A stretch of DNA of 64,000 nt, from the NCBI RefSeq assembly GCF_004379255.2, contig NC_056034.1:36025262-36089261 (forward strand). The letters run 5' to 3'. The first letter of the stretch is position 1, and every line of letters starts with the position of its first letter. The notes under the pieces were generated by a model that was given only the letters and a program-made list of their open reading frames with translations, did not search any database and was not told the DNA's origin. This DNA comes from Salvia splendens. Taxonomy: Eukaryota > Streptophyta > Magnoliopsida > Lamiales > Lamiaceae. Made by a program: the position numbers and the translations under genes. Shown piece after piece: positions 33,739 through 46,202 of the stretch.

Positions 33739-35271
33739 GAGTATCCACAATAATGTGGATACTTTGGTGGACAAACCACTTTATTTTTTTTTCAACAGCC
33801 ACAAAAATTTGTCCACAGCAATAGTGGATACGCCCAAGCCACAAATCACATTATTTTATCAATTGTTGGCATATTTTAATTCAGTTAGAATAAAAATTAT
33901 GGGACTATAATAATTAGAAAAAAACACACAATTTAATAAATAAAAATTTAAAACTAAATCTTCATTGTATTACATGAAAAGGAAAATTATACAACGAAAA
34001 TTATCGACATCACACAATTTCTTCACGCTGCGCCCCCTCCCCTACGTGCCCAGAGCTTTTCAACCAAATCGGCCTGGAGTTGGGTATGTGTTGTGTCCCT
34101 GCGCATATCAGTGAAACGTTGGATCAAGTATTCATTACTACGTGGTACACCCATCTGTATCGGCGCGGAGGCAACACCGTGACTTGAACTAGCACCATCT
34201 TCCGGTGCCCAACGCTCTGCAGCAAATCCTTCATCTTCTATTATCATATTGTGCAATATGATACATGCATTGATGATATTCGCGATATCATCTTCGTGCC
34301 AAACTCGTGTCGGGCACCGTATAATGGCCCATCGCGCTTGGAGCACACCAAAAGCTCGTTCAACATCCTTTCTAGCACCCTCTTGTTTTCGCACAAAATA
34401 GGCTTTCTTCATACCAACCGGTTGTCGGATTGTCTTGACAAATACGGGCCAACGAGGGTATATCCCATCTGCCAAATAGTATCCTTTGTGGTACTGAGTG
34501 CCATTGGCCACGAATCTGATTTCTGGACCCTCCACTCGGCACTCCTCATTGAAGAGAGGCGATGACTGCAGAACGTTGATGTCGTTGTTCGAATCTGCGA
34601 CACCGAAATACGCATGCTAGATCCGCAAGCGGTAGTTAGCAACGACTTCCAGGATCATCTAGGGATGTTTGCTTTTGAATCCAGTAGTGAACTAGCCTTT
34701 CTCGGGTAGTTTTTTCACTCCCAGTGTATGCAATCGATGCTGCCCATTATCCCTGGGAAACCGTGCATATCCAGTCTCTGGCAGTCCTCAAAGGTTGGCT
34801 TTCATAGATACTCTGGACCGAAGATTTCCCAGATGCCCTTACAAAACTGCCGCAACACCTCTAGGCTAGTCGTCTCACCCATCTTTAGGTATTCGTCGAA
34901 CATGTCAGCCGGACCAGCATAGGCAAGCTGCCTAATTGCAGCAGTGCATTTCTGAAAAGTTGACAGACCGATCCGACCGATGCAATCACGTCGGAGGGTG
35001 AAACACCTATACCGCCCCGCCAATGACGTCGCTATATGGATGAAGAGCCACTGCGACATTTTGAAACGCTGACGGAAAATCTCTAGCGGATAACAGGGGT
35101 CATCGCCAAAGTAGTCTTCCATCAGGCGCTAGTGCGATCCGGCCCCATCTAGTCGGCTGTTGCCTTTCCACCCCCCCCCCCCCCCCCCGGCCCCATCCGT
35201 CCACTGCAATAGGGAGCCGCGGGGCCGCCGCAGAGTTGGTGGCCGCTGAAGCTCCCTTATTGTAGACACTC
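33739..35271 (-). mobile_element. PIF/Harbinger transposon, decayed
   Basis: The ends GAGTATCCACAATAA and TTATTGTAGACACTC are near-perfect inverted repeats. TAA is duplicated at 33736-33738 and 35272-35274. The element encodes a degenerate transposase on the minus strand and no ORF1. An 18-C run lies at 35171-35188. Its right end is 211 bp before the FHA gene ATG. Confidence 0.9.
34023..35122 (-). pseudogene. Harbinger transposase, several stops
   Basis: The N-terminal part (35122-34802) has RFKMSQWLFIHI and YAGPADMFDEYL. The middle (about 34800-34536) holds GSIDC and SNNDINVLQSSPLF but has internal stops and small gaps. The C-terminal part (34535-34023) is intact from FVANGTQYHKGYYLADG through DVERAFGVLQARW to ARRGGGAA. 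It is more diverged than the other two transposases in this window, so it is an older insertion. Confidence 0.88.
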
Positions 35272-35482
35272 TAAGAGACATGGTTGCTGATGGCCAAAGC
35301 CTATCATACTTTGGATTCCTCGTAAATTCTTTTATAGGAGTACAAAAATAAATCGAAAAGTGAAAATATTAATAAAATTTTCGTAGGCTTCCCTCATACG
35401 CTAAACCCACAGCTACAGAAATAGAATTAGGGTTTTCAATTCCGCGCCATAATCGAAGCCCTTTTCACACTCATTCGGGGAT

Positions 35483-38400
35483 ATGGCTGACGAAGACGAG
35501 AATTCGTCACCTCCGCGGCCCGATAAGCCCAGCCCGAGCCCTCACTCGGCCCTCAACTCTCCCTCCATGCGCCTCGGCGACAACTGCGGTAACACTCCGC
35601 TTTTGAGAAATCTGCAGACCGCTGAAGAGTTCATATCATCGGTGGCGGCCAAAATTGCCGCTCAGCCGCTTCAGTACTCTGATCCCGGTGTTTGGGGAGT
35701 GCTCACGGCCATATCTGAGAAGGCACGCAAGCGCAATCAGGTCTCTTTTTTATTGTTTGATGATACAGGGTCAGTTGAAATTCATGCCCGATTTTGATTA
35801 TAATTCCATGTTAATCGTTTAAACTGCTTGCTTTCATCTTTGTTATAGTTCTAAAAGGCTATTGTCTGCATTTTAAGATCACATTAGCATGTTACTTGCA
35901 GTTATGGAGAGTGTTATGTCTGTAATTAGTTGGCAATGTTGATAATTAGTCTGGGACCTCTCCTTTATATTCCAGGACTAATTTCGTTAGCAATGTAGTA
36001 CATGATTATTGCTATGGTTTTGGTTACATTTTTTATATGCTGCCTTCTAATCGAGTCCTTCAGACTTGTGGATTAGATGTTTTTCTATGCATTCGTGTTC
36101 ATATTCTATCGGCAGTGATCCTGATTCCACTTATTAAGAATCTGTCTGATTCAAGTTTTGGTAAATCAGGGCATGAATATGCTTCTAACTTCAAATGAAC
36201 ATTGCATTGGTCGGCTAGTAGATGATACACGTTTTCAGATCATTGCACCAGCAGTTAGTGCTAATCATTGCAAGATATACCGAAAGAAGATTGCTACTGG
36301 AGATACAGAACAGCAATTGGCAAGCTGTTCCGTGTTCTTGAAAGATTCTAGGTGAGTTATCTTATCAGGGACACGTTCATAAATTTGAGATAAAAAATAT
36401 TCTGATGCTTCTTAGTTTTTTGTAGCACAAATGGGACATATTTAAACTCGGAGAAACTGAACAAAAATACTTTTGAAGCAAAGCTATGCCATGGCGACAT
36501 TATCTCAATAGCATTTGCTCCGCACCATGGTAGAGTTATGGCAATACTATCTCAATTATTTCTACCCTTATTCTGGAATGTGCAGTGTATATCTCTAGCT
36601 TTTCTTGGGTTTTTAATTTTTCTCCATTCTTGTATCCTCCAGCAATGCAATTATATAAGCTGGCCTGCCATTATCTTGAGATTATCGCCTGCAAGTTCTG
36701 TACTTTGATGCTGCATACATGATTTACTTTTAGTTAAGAAGTATAATGCCACAAAGTACTGTTTTCCTAATTTAACATTTGATCTTTCTGGTACATTAGT
36801 GTTTTAAGAGAAATAGAGAATATTTTAGTGTATATATCGTCCATATGATTTTCTTAAGACTTTTTCTGAGTGACCTTCTGCACGTTTGCAGAACTTGCTT
36901 TTGCATTTGTATATCGTGAAGTCCAGAAATCCTCTTGCCTGACTGATGGTGGATCTCTGAAGAGAAAACCAGGTAACTTTTTTTTTCCTCCAGATTATAG
37001 ATTCATGTTTTATGTAAGCATTGCTGTAGATTGCATTAAACATTAAGTTTATGGTACTGCATTACTTAATACTTACTTATTTTCGAAGAGGAATATTGTG
37101 CTGAGAACAAGAGACTAAAAGGAATTGGCATAGGAGCTTCTGATGGTCCACTCTCCCTTGACGATTTTCGCAGCCTTCAAAGATCAAATATGGTAGTTAA
37201 ATGAGCTGCTACTCTGCCAATTTTCGTACTGTTTCATCAATTTCTAAACTCATGGAAAACTGTATTCAACTTTTAGTCGTTCACATCTATAAAGTTATGT
37301 GGTATCGTTATGTATGTTTTGAATGTTGAATGTCTGTGTAGGAACTCCGGAAGCAACTGGAAGATCAAGTCGCAACAGTTGAATCCTTACGCAGTGAAAG
37401 TCGTGCAGCTACTGAGAAGCATGATACTGTATGTCATTTTTTTTTATTGAGTTCTTTCACGGCTGTGTAATCCTCGCCACACTATTATTCATCATCTGCA
37501 AAATAGTTGTTCACAGAAGATCCTCAGGTTTTTTACATCAAGAAACTCAAATACCCCTCACATTGGATTAGAAGGAGTTCAGTTTTATTTACTTGTTCCT
37601 GTTTTGCTTCCCATCCTTTATAATTGAAATTGTCTTGGTGTATTCAGATTGATTTGGCAATTCAACATCTTGCACTATAAGCTGAAGCCATGGCACGCCT
37701 TTGCTTAATTTTCGTTTCCTTCCTTCTAAAGAGGACCAATAATGGTTCCCCATCTACCCACCCCCATGGTGACTCGAACCCCCTACCTATTGGTAGGAGG
37801 GCGATGATATACCTTTGCTTGTCAGCGCTATTGTTTCTTGACCACAATGAGCTAACATTTTTGACTCACTTTTTCTTTATGAACTTCGATTTCTTGTTAA
37901 TTCATTTGTATTACTTGTTGGTCTCAAGTATTTGATTTTGGGCATACACCAGTACCTACGTTCAGCAATTTTATTTTCTTATGCAGGAAATGAAGGAGTT
38001 GAAAGAATCTGTATCAAAATCTTTTCTAGATCAACTCAGTCAGATGAACCAATTTTTGGAGTCTAAAGACAAAGAATTAGCTGAGCTAAATCGAATGTCT
38101 GCTGAGCAAAAACATGGGATTGAGGACCTTAATGAAAGACTTAGTGCATCTATGCAGTCATGCACTGAAGCCAATGAAATAATTACTAGGTAAGAAGTGT
38201 ATCTTATTAACTTATGCATATATAAGAGAAAAATTAAGCCATCCAGATAGCCCCTGTTTGCTCCTTACAGTCATTGCTTAAATAAATTACTCAGTCCATT
38301 GAACTGTTCAGGAATTCAATTCAGAGCTACATAAAGAAGCATTCTTGATCGTTGACTTTTGACGTTCTTCTACTTATCCTTTGCCATCTTTTTTCCTATT

Positions 38401-41400
38401 CAGAGAGTTCGGGCTGAAGTCTTGCTATTTCTTGTTACTAGGTATCAATGTTGTCAAATAGCGGCTATAGCGGGGATATTGCGCTATAGCATATCAGTTT
38501 TTAATGAAAACGCTATCGCCACACCGATACGTAGCATTTTTCTGTGGCGGCCGCCATACCCGTGGCGGTCGTGGCGCCATAGCGCTACCATATCCCGCAA
38601 TAGCGGTATTTTAGCCCAATTTTGACTTTTTGGTGCTAATTTTGACTTTTATTGGGCTTTTTATTTTTTAATTTAATTTTGCATAGGCCCAATCAGCCCA
38701 CCCCAATAATTCTAACCCCAATAATTCTAAACCCTAATTCCACAACCCCAATCTGCCGCTTTTCATCTCTACTCCTTTCCTTCCACAATCTGCCACCCAC
38801 CGTCGCGCCGCCGCCGCCGCCGCCGCCGCCTGTTGCAGCCTAGCCAGCACCCGCCAGCACCCTCCAGCCCCACTCAGTGACTCAGCCACCGCCCAGCCAT
38901 ACGGCCCCTCCTATTCACAATCTGCACCCCAATCTGCCGATTAATTATATTTATTTTGTAGATTCATACAAAAAAGAGAAATAGGCTCGAGCATAAGAGG
39001 ATGCAAGATTTGGTTTATGTGAAATATAACCAAAAATTGCTTGATAGGAACAAGCTTAGTGCAACCGATGAATTTGATCCTATTATTCTCGATGATATTG
39101 ATGAGTGCAATGAGTGGCTAGTTGGGGAGTTGGATGATGATGATGATGATATTGATGGTGGTAATCATTTGGTTCATGATGACGATGATACACTTGATTG
39201 GAACATGGTGTATAAGGCTTCGGGTGTTGGAGAGCCTAGGACATATACTAGGTCAAAGAAGAGGAAAGAATCTTCTACATCTAGTTCAAGTTGTCTTAGA
39301 GTTTCTAAGAAAAAAGAACCTATCATACCTAGAAAAGGGAAAGGGAAAAGGAAAAGGCTTGCGCTTGTAGATGAAGAATCGGAAGAGGAAGAATTTGAGG
39401 ATAGTGTAAGTGGAGATCAAGAGGATGAAGCAATGGAGGATGAAGATGAAATGGATGCCGATGATAGTGATGATGATGAGCTAGAAGACTATGTTGAGCT
39501 TGATGATTGATGTCTATTGAGCTTATCATGGTTTATTTTTTGTTGAACACTTGAACTAAAGACTTTAATTGCTAGACTTTTATATAATTGTTTTCTATTT
39601 TATGCTTTATTACATGTTTTTAGAGTTTTTAATGTTATATTTTTATTATTTTCTAATTTTTTAAATTATATATGAATATATAAATATTATTTTATATATT
39701 TAATTAATGACCGCTATATCCCGCCATACCGATACGCTATATCCCTGTGGCATTTTTCGGGCGAACCGCCATGAACCGCTATACTGCTTTGACAACATTG
39801 CTAGGTATATAGAGAGAGGCATTTATAAAAATCTTTGTGCAATTTTGAATGCATGTCTAATATATAAACATCTTGCCGTCAAGAATCATTGGGTATGACT
39901 AGTTTGTGTCATACTACCTCTGTCCACCAAAAATAGATTAGTTTGCCATTTTTGGCCGTCGACCAAAATTAGACAAGTCTAAATATGGAAAGTTTTCAAC
40001 AAATAATAATCCTACACATTTATAATGTGGACCCCGCAATCCACTAACACTCATTCCACTACCTTTTCCCTCTATCTCGTCTCTTACTTTTTCCTATATC
40101 TCTCTTACTTTATCAATTGCACATCAAAACTCGTGCCATTTATATCTTTGTCTAATTTTTGTGGACGGAGGTAGTATGTTCTAAAGATGCTTCTTAATCT
40201 TTTAATCATTCAGCCAGAAGGCCTCTATATCAGAATTGAAAATACTACTAGATGAAGAGCGTGACCAGAGAAGAGAAGAGCGAGAGAAAGCTTTGGAAAA
40301 TATGAAAATGGCAATACAAAGAGTACAGGCTGAGGCAATGGAGGAACTGAAACGAGTATCGGAAACTGCTATGAGACGAGAGAAGGAGCAAGAAGACGTT
40401 ATAAATAAGCTTCAGGTATAGATAATAATAATAAGCTCTATAAGTCTCTGGCTTTTCATGTATGGCCATTTCTTAATCATGAAGTGATTATCCAGGAGGC
40501 TGAGAAGGAAAATTGTACATTGGTGGAAACAATGAGGTCCAAATTGGTATATTTCATCTCTCCCTTGTTATTCTGCATCTTGCCTAGGTATATCAGTATC
40601 TTGCCTTAATATTGCTTGTTTTAATGGCAGGAAGATGCACGGCAAAAGTTAGTCAACTCTGAGAACAAAGTGCGTCAGTTGGAGGGTCAAATCCACCAGG
40701 AACAGCAAGCATCTGCCAGCACTATAAAAGTAATTTTACTATTGCTTGCCTCCCTAGATATTGTCCGCTACATAACAGAACTTGTTACCTGTTCGATATT
40801 TTTCTTATATTCTGCCATTGTGTTTTAGAGGGTTGAAGAACTGGAACATGAAAGAAAAGGACTGAGGAAAGAACTTGAACGTGAAAAGGTATGGGATTTT
40901 CTGTATGAGACCATTTATTTAAGCAGAGGTGATTGATGAGTTCTATGCTTCTCAAACTGAGTTTCTCTTGCTGCTGTAGCAGGCAGCTCGTGAGGAAGCA
41001 TGGTCAAAGGTGTCTGCTCTTGAACTTGAGATTAGTGCTGCAATGCGGGATCTTGATTTTGAAAGGCGTCGGCTAAAAGGTGCTAGGGAAAGAATTATGC
41101 TCCGGTAAGAATAGAATAATCTTTGACGGATTTCAGTACTGATCAACTTAAGCTGAGCACTTTTTTCTAGAGAGCGGGAAGTTTTAAATAAATCACTACA
41201 TAGATTCAACAGATGTTATATCTATGAGATCTTGATGCGATGCTGTATTTGTCATCATTTCGAAGTTTGTTAATGCCATGATAATTTTTATGCAGTGAAA
41301 CACAGCTACGTGCCTTCTATTCGACAACAGAGGAGATATCAGTGCTGCTTGTGAAGCAGCAAGAACAGCTTAAAGCAATGCAAAGGACACTAGAAGATGA

Positions 41401-42475
41401 AGAGAACAATGAGACAACATCAAATGATATTGATCTCAATCCAGTCGATGGCAACGAAACTGGATCTCTAGTGAGAGACAAGGATGGGGTTTTTCAAAGC
41501 AACGGGAAGGCTAAAACGGGACCTTTCCTTGACATGGATCAAGTTGTGTCTTCGAGTGACGAAGCAAGTGTAACAGAGAAGCATGACTGCAATGCCAAAA
41601 CCCAGGAACAGGGCGAAGAAACACAAGAGGTAGAATTTGGCGGTGCTGAGTGTGATGACGAGGCCAAGGGTGGGTTTGGCTCTGACATCAATGGCATTGG
41701 CACGGCACCCCTCTCTTGTGGAGATGCCATTGGAACCGAGCAAATTCCTGAAACTGAAGGCGTCGGCACACCCCAACTCTTGGAAGGTGGCGCTGCTGAA
41801 ACCGAGCAAGTTCTGGAGACGGAAAGCCTAGAACTTCAGAGTGGCAAGAACATCGATCTGAATAGGTGCAGCACGCCAGATGTGGATATGATGCAGGTTG
41901 ATAACTGTACCAACGAGCAAGAAACAGCAGAACACGACCAAAACACTTCCCGATCACAAGGTCGCCATGATGGTGAGGATGAACGAATAGAAGACACAGA
42001 AGGCGGAGGGACTATCAATACGGCAGACCTGTTGGCTTCTGAAGCCGTTGGGAGCTGGGGTTGCAGCACAGCTCCTTCGGTTCAGGGAGAGAACGAGTCG
42101 TCACCGGCGAGTGGGACGAAAGAAGACAATGAATGTGCTGCAGCTGCACATGATTCCAGCAGTGTAGTTGCAGAGAGCCAACACATCCCGCCCACCAAGT
42201 TGGAAGCTGCTGCCAGACGGAACCACGAGGAACGGCTGGCACTCAGTGAGATGATTGGCATAGTGGCGCCTGATTTGAGGGAGCAGTTTAGTCGGGTTGT
42301 TGAGAGTGATGATCGAGTGGGATCTGAAAAGGGAGTGGATTATAACTCTGACACCGAAGATTGCAGCGATAACGCAGATGGTGGTGGAGAAGCATCGGAT
42401 GCTGAAACAGAGGGAGCCGCCACTGACGTTGAAATGGAGGGAGATGATGACACCCAGGAAGACTCTGTTGGATAG
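35483..42475 (+). CDS. FHA-domain coiled-coil protein (complete, 13 exons)
   Basis: Exons: 35483-35740, 36170-36351, 36426-36529, 36892-36972, 37089-37192, 37342-37428, 37987-38189, 40214-40415, 40496-40546, 40631-40729, 40829-40888, 40980-41104, 41296-42475. They give about 911 residues. The FHA domain, a phosphothreonine-binding fold, spans about residues 87-210 with CIGRLVDD, SANHCKIY and STNGTYLN. A long coiled coil follows (exons 6-12). The last 390 residues form an acidic, low-complexity tail. It resembles the uncharacterised Arabidopsis At2g45460. The partner is unknown; phosphopeptide binding is inferred from FHA. Exon 12 can begin at 40980 or 40983 (TAGCAG tandem acceptor). Intron 7 (2 kb) contains two transposons. 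Confidence 0.88.
38446..39800 (+). mobile_element. hAT element remnant in FHA intron 7
   Basis: The perfect 13-bp inverted ends CAATGTTGTCAAA and TTTGACAACATTG are flanked by an exact 8-bp duplication CTAGGTAT (38438-38445 and 39801-39808). Subterminal GCTATAGC / CGCTATA motifs occur at both ends. A CCG microsatellite lies at about 38806-38829. Only the 3' end of a transposase remains. Confidence 0.92.
38962..39510 (+). pseudogene. hAT transposase C-terminal fragment
   Basis: The frame reads KKRNRLEHKRMQDLVYVKYN, the conserved tail found after the catalytic region of plant hAT transposases. It continues into a Lys/Ser-rich and very acidic C-terminus (GDQEDEAMEDEDEMD). The DDE core and BED zinc finger are absent. 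A CTATTTTGTAG-like stretch upstream may be the old 3' splice site. It cannot act as a transposase. Confidence 0.75.
39914..40174. mobile_element. Stowaway-like MITE in FHA intron 7
   Basis: CTACCTCTGTCCACCAAAAA pairs with TTTTTGTGGACGGAGGTAG. TA flanks both ends (39912-39913 and 40175-40176). The 261-bp element is non-coding. Confidence 0.88.
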
Positions 42476-43080
42476 GGACAAGACAGTTCAATTATTTGTT
42501 TATGCATTTCTTGCTTTATGTGAATAATGTTATCCTTGGGCGGTGTAGGACTCTAGGAACACGAAGTGGATATAGTTAGTTTGTGCTATTTCTTCTCCGA
42601 TTACTCACTTCTTGCTTGCTGTCCCATTTTGTTGTGTTTTAGTGTAGTTATTTAGAATTCATTGTAACCAATTAAGATATGTACTTAATTATTTTTTCAA
42701 TAAAACTATGCTGCAAGTAATTTAAAATAAAATTAAAATCTGAAAAATTGTACTACTCCATAATTGGTATACGGAGTAAAATTTAATAATGTGACGGAAA
42801 GGGACGACTTCCCTAGATTCTCGCTCTTCTTTTTAAGGCAGTTTGAGGTACGTGGTTATCATCGTAAATACGTAATTAATTTTATTAATCGTCTCGTATA
42901 CATTATTGATTATATTGAATAGTACCAGAATTTACCACAAACAGAAACTTCTAGTATTGTTTTTTGCCTATGCTATTGCTTGCTAAAATACACCGGCTTT
43001 GTCTGGAACTGGAATCCATACCCCCACTTTGGCTTATTCAACACTCAAATGACCGAAAAGTCCCTGCTCCTTTTAGGCCA
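42476..43080. other. Intergenic: FHA 3' region and displaced ARK upstream DNA
   Basis: AATAAAAC near 42701 is a plausible polyadenylation signal for the FHA gene. The remaining DNA up to the Harbinger element is probably the original promoter region of the kinesin gene, now 3 kb away from it. No other feature was recognised. Confidence 0.45.
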
Positions 43081-43395
43081 TAAGAGCATCTCCAGTGGTC
43101 GGCTAGCGAGCGGCTCGCCGATTTTTGGCGCTCGCCGAACGGCTCGCCGAACTATTGCAGCCGGCTAGCGCCAAATCGAAGCGAGGGAACGCCGATTCCC
43201 TGGCGCTCGCCGATTCTCTCGCCGATCGGCTCGCCGCTATTGCAGCCTCCTGATCGGCGAGGAACCGGCGAGCCAATTTTTTTTTAATTTTCGAAACACT
43301 ATATATACGCGATTTGCGCGACATTTTCATTCGCACCACTTGTTTTAACGAGTACTCTCTCTATCTTAATTTCTGTACAAGATCAACAACGTGAA

Positions 43396-45811
43396 ATGAG
43401 TAACGCGGGTGGTGGTAGTAGTGGTAGTGGTGGGGATGCTGAGGAGTACGAACGACGTTTGAACGAACATTTGGATGCCTATACGTCCCGAAAGATAGAC
43501 CGGCTGCTACAACGGGCCTCGCAGCCGGCGGTTCCTCAACCTCGACCCGTTGTCCACCGCCGAGCAGTGATTGACCGGGATCACGTAGCTGCACATCAGT
43601 GGCTATACGAAGACTACTTCGCACCGGAGCCGCGGTTTAACGCCAACCTTTTCAGGCGGCGTTTTAGGATGAGCAGAGCCCTGTTTATGCGTATTGTCGA
43701 CGCTTTGGAGCGTCGATATCTGTGTTTCCGCTTCAGGCACGATGCGGCTGGCAGACCCGGGCACACACCTATTCAAAAGTGCACTGCGTCAATCAGGCAG
43801 CTGGCCTACAGAGGCGCGGCAGACATGTGGGACGAGTACCTCCACATCGGCGAGACGACTGCCCTTGAATGTATGAAGTATTTTTGTCAGGGCGTGGTTG
43901 AAATATTCGTGTTAGGATCGTCGACTGCAACATTAGTTTGATATTGTCCGCTTTGGGTCAAGCCCGCACGGATTTGTTTTTGGGTCACTCCCAAAAGGCC
44001 TCAAACTAATTGGGGTTGGACAGGAATTATATACACCTTCCAACTTCCCTCCCTCACCCGATGTGGGATGGGTTTGTAACCCAACAAACCTCCCCTCAAA
44101 CCGAGACCACATCGGGAACGCAGTCGACACGAACATGGGTTGTTCCAGCCCTGGCCCCTGGGTCATCCTGGGCCCGACTCTAACCCGAGTCCTTCAGGGC
44201 ACGACCCTAACCGGGGCTCATCCAGGCATAACCCATAGCCACCCTGGCTCTGATACCACTTGTTAGGATCGTCGACTGCAACATTAGTTTGATATTGTCC
44301 GCTTTGGGTCAAGCCCGCACGGATTTGTTTTTGGGTCACTCCCAAAAGGCCTCAAACTAATTGGGGTTGGACAGGAATTATATACACCTTCCAACTTCCC
44401 CTACTCATCCGATGTGGGATGGGTTTGTACCCCAACAAACCCTAAAGCTCTGATACCACTTGTTAAGATCGTCGACTGCAACATTAGTTTGATATTGTCC
44501 GCTTTGGGTCAAGCCCGCACGGATTTGTTTTTGGGTCACTCCCAAAAGGCCTCAAACTAATTGGGGTTGGACAGGAATTATATACACCTTCCAACTTCCC
44601 TCCCTCACCCGATGTGGGATGGGTTTGTAACCCAACAAACCTCCCCTCAAACCGAGACCACATCGGAAACGCAGTCGACACGAACATGGGTCGTTCCAGC
44701 CCTGGCCCCTGGGTCATCCTGGGCCCGACTCTAACCCGAGTCCTTTAGGGCCCGACCCTAACCGTGGCTCATCCAGGCATAACCCATAGCCACCTGGGCT
44801 CTGATACCACTTGTTAGAATCGTCGACTGCAACATTAGTTTGATATTGTCCGCTTTGGGTCAAGCCCACACGGATTTGTTTTTGGGTCACTCCCAAAAGG
44901 CCTCAAACTAATAGGGGTTGGACAGGAATTATATACACCTTCCAACTTCCCTCCCTCACCCGATGTGGGATGGGTTTGTAACCCAACAATTCGGTGAGCA
45001 GTACCTTCGAAGCCTAACCCCCGAAGACTGCCAGGAGCTGATGCAGATGCACGGGGAGAAGCATGGGTTCCCGGGTATGTTAGGCAGCATAGATTGTATG
45101 CATTGGGAGTGGAAAAACTGCCATGCTGCCTGAAAAGGGTTCTACACGACCGTCTACAAGGGAAAGAATCCCACGATGATCCTCGAGGCCGTAGCTGATT
45201 ACCGGCTGTGGATTTGACATGCATATTTTGGGGTAGCCGGTTCGAACAACGACCTCAACATCCTCAACTCGTCGCCCCTTTTCAACGAGCAGTGCCAGGG
45301 CGTCGGTCCGGCCATCAGTTTTGTCGCCAACGGCAACTAACATGATATGAGCTACTACTTGGCGGATGGGATATACCCTAGGTGGCCCGTCTTTGTGAAG
45401 ACGATCCGATGTGCATCAAATGAGAGGAAGGCCTACTTTGCGGCACGACAGGAGTCGGCGCGCAAGGACGTGGAACGCGCATTTGGTGTGCTCCAGTCTC
45501 GATGGGTGGCAGTTAGGGGTCCAACGCGTTTGTGGCATGTCGACTGCATTGCTGATATAATGTACGCCTGTATTATCATGCACAACATGATTGTCGAAGA
45601 TGAAGGTGTACAACTGACTAGTTGGGCCAACGACGATAATGAAGCCGGTCCAAGCCACGGCGCGGCCGCCACCAACGTACGAAGCGGGGTACCTCACGAT
45701 GAAGCCGACCGCCTTCAGGCACATGCCGACATGCGCCAAGTGGATGCTCATATTCGACTCCAAAAGAATTTAATTGAAGAGTTGTGGGCGCGGAGGACTG
45801 CACGAAGATAG
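43396..45811 (+). pseudogene. Harbinger transposase, split by TRIM and three stops
   Basis: The 5' part (43396-43909) carries RFNANLFRRRFRMSRALF and YLHIGETTALECM. The coding sequence resumes at 44994 (after the TRIM and its target duplication) with YLRSLTPEDCQEL and GSIDCMHWEWK. Without the insertion the frame would be continuous. Three stops follow: TGA 45131-45133, TGA 45215-45217 and TAA 45338-45340. The first two replace Trp codons (TGG to TGA) seen in the related copy at 9686-10823. The rest is open through SNNDLNIL and DVERAFGVLQSRW to ARRTARR at 45811. Confidence 0.92.
43910..44988 (-). mobile_element. TRIM retrotransposon array with four LTRs
   Basis: Four 177-bp LTRs lie at 43910-44086, 44261-44437, 44461-44637 and 44812-44988. 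They are separated by internal domains of 174, 23 and 174 bp. On the minus strand the LTR begins TGTTGGGTTACAAACCC and ends CGATCCTAACA. Each internal domain starts with AGTGGTATCAGAGC, a match to the initiator-Met tRNA primer site, and the long ones end in a GAGGGGAGG purine tract. One 5-bp target duplication ATTCG flanks the whole array (43905-43909 and 44989-44993). It has no coding capacity. A 5S rRNA-like segment as in Cassandra was not seen. Confidence 0.92.
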
Positions 45812-46202
45812 GTTTTTTTTAATTATGTAATTTTGTTAAATTATGTAACTTTTTTTTATTATTTAATTTTGTTAAATTATGTACTTTTTTTAAATTTAAA
45901 TGAAATTGTTGAATTTTCCCGTATATGTGGCGTGAATTTAATTCCGTATTTTGTGTGATTGTTAATTATTTGTTTTTAGTGCTGATGATGTGGCATGGCT
46001 GTGGCTGGCCTATTGCTTGTCTAACTGATGTGGCAGGAGGAATTTAGTGCTGCTAATGTGGCATGACTGGGCTATAACTGAGCTATTAGTTGTCTGCCAG
46101 CCACCGTGGATGCTCTAACTTTGCTAACTTTTTGTGCTGCTTCTCTGTCGTTTTCTCTCTCGTTTAAATTATTTCCCTCAAAAGGAAAATTTAGAGACAG
46201 AA

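Larger units (their letters stand above)
43084..46115 (+). mobile_element. PIF/Harbinger transposon with nested TRIM
   Basis: The ends GAGCATCTCCAGTGG and CCACCGTGGATGCTC are inverted repeats. TAA is duplicated at 43081-43083 and 46116-46118. The left 200 bp contain repeated GGCTCGCCGA/CGGCGAG motifs. The element encodes a transposase only. It is 3032 bp long, of which 1084 bp are the TRIM array plus duplicated target. It ends 87 bp before the kinesin ATG. Confidence 0.92.

Noticed and set aside
43910..44988. Cassandra-type TRIM with a 5S rRNA insert
   Set aside because: The LTRs contain no 5S-like sequence; only the general TRIM layout and Met-tRNA primer site fit.
44918..45133. Separate small gene at the TRIM right border
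   Set aside because: It is a fusion of LTR sequence and the resumed transposase frame created by the insertion.
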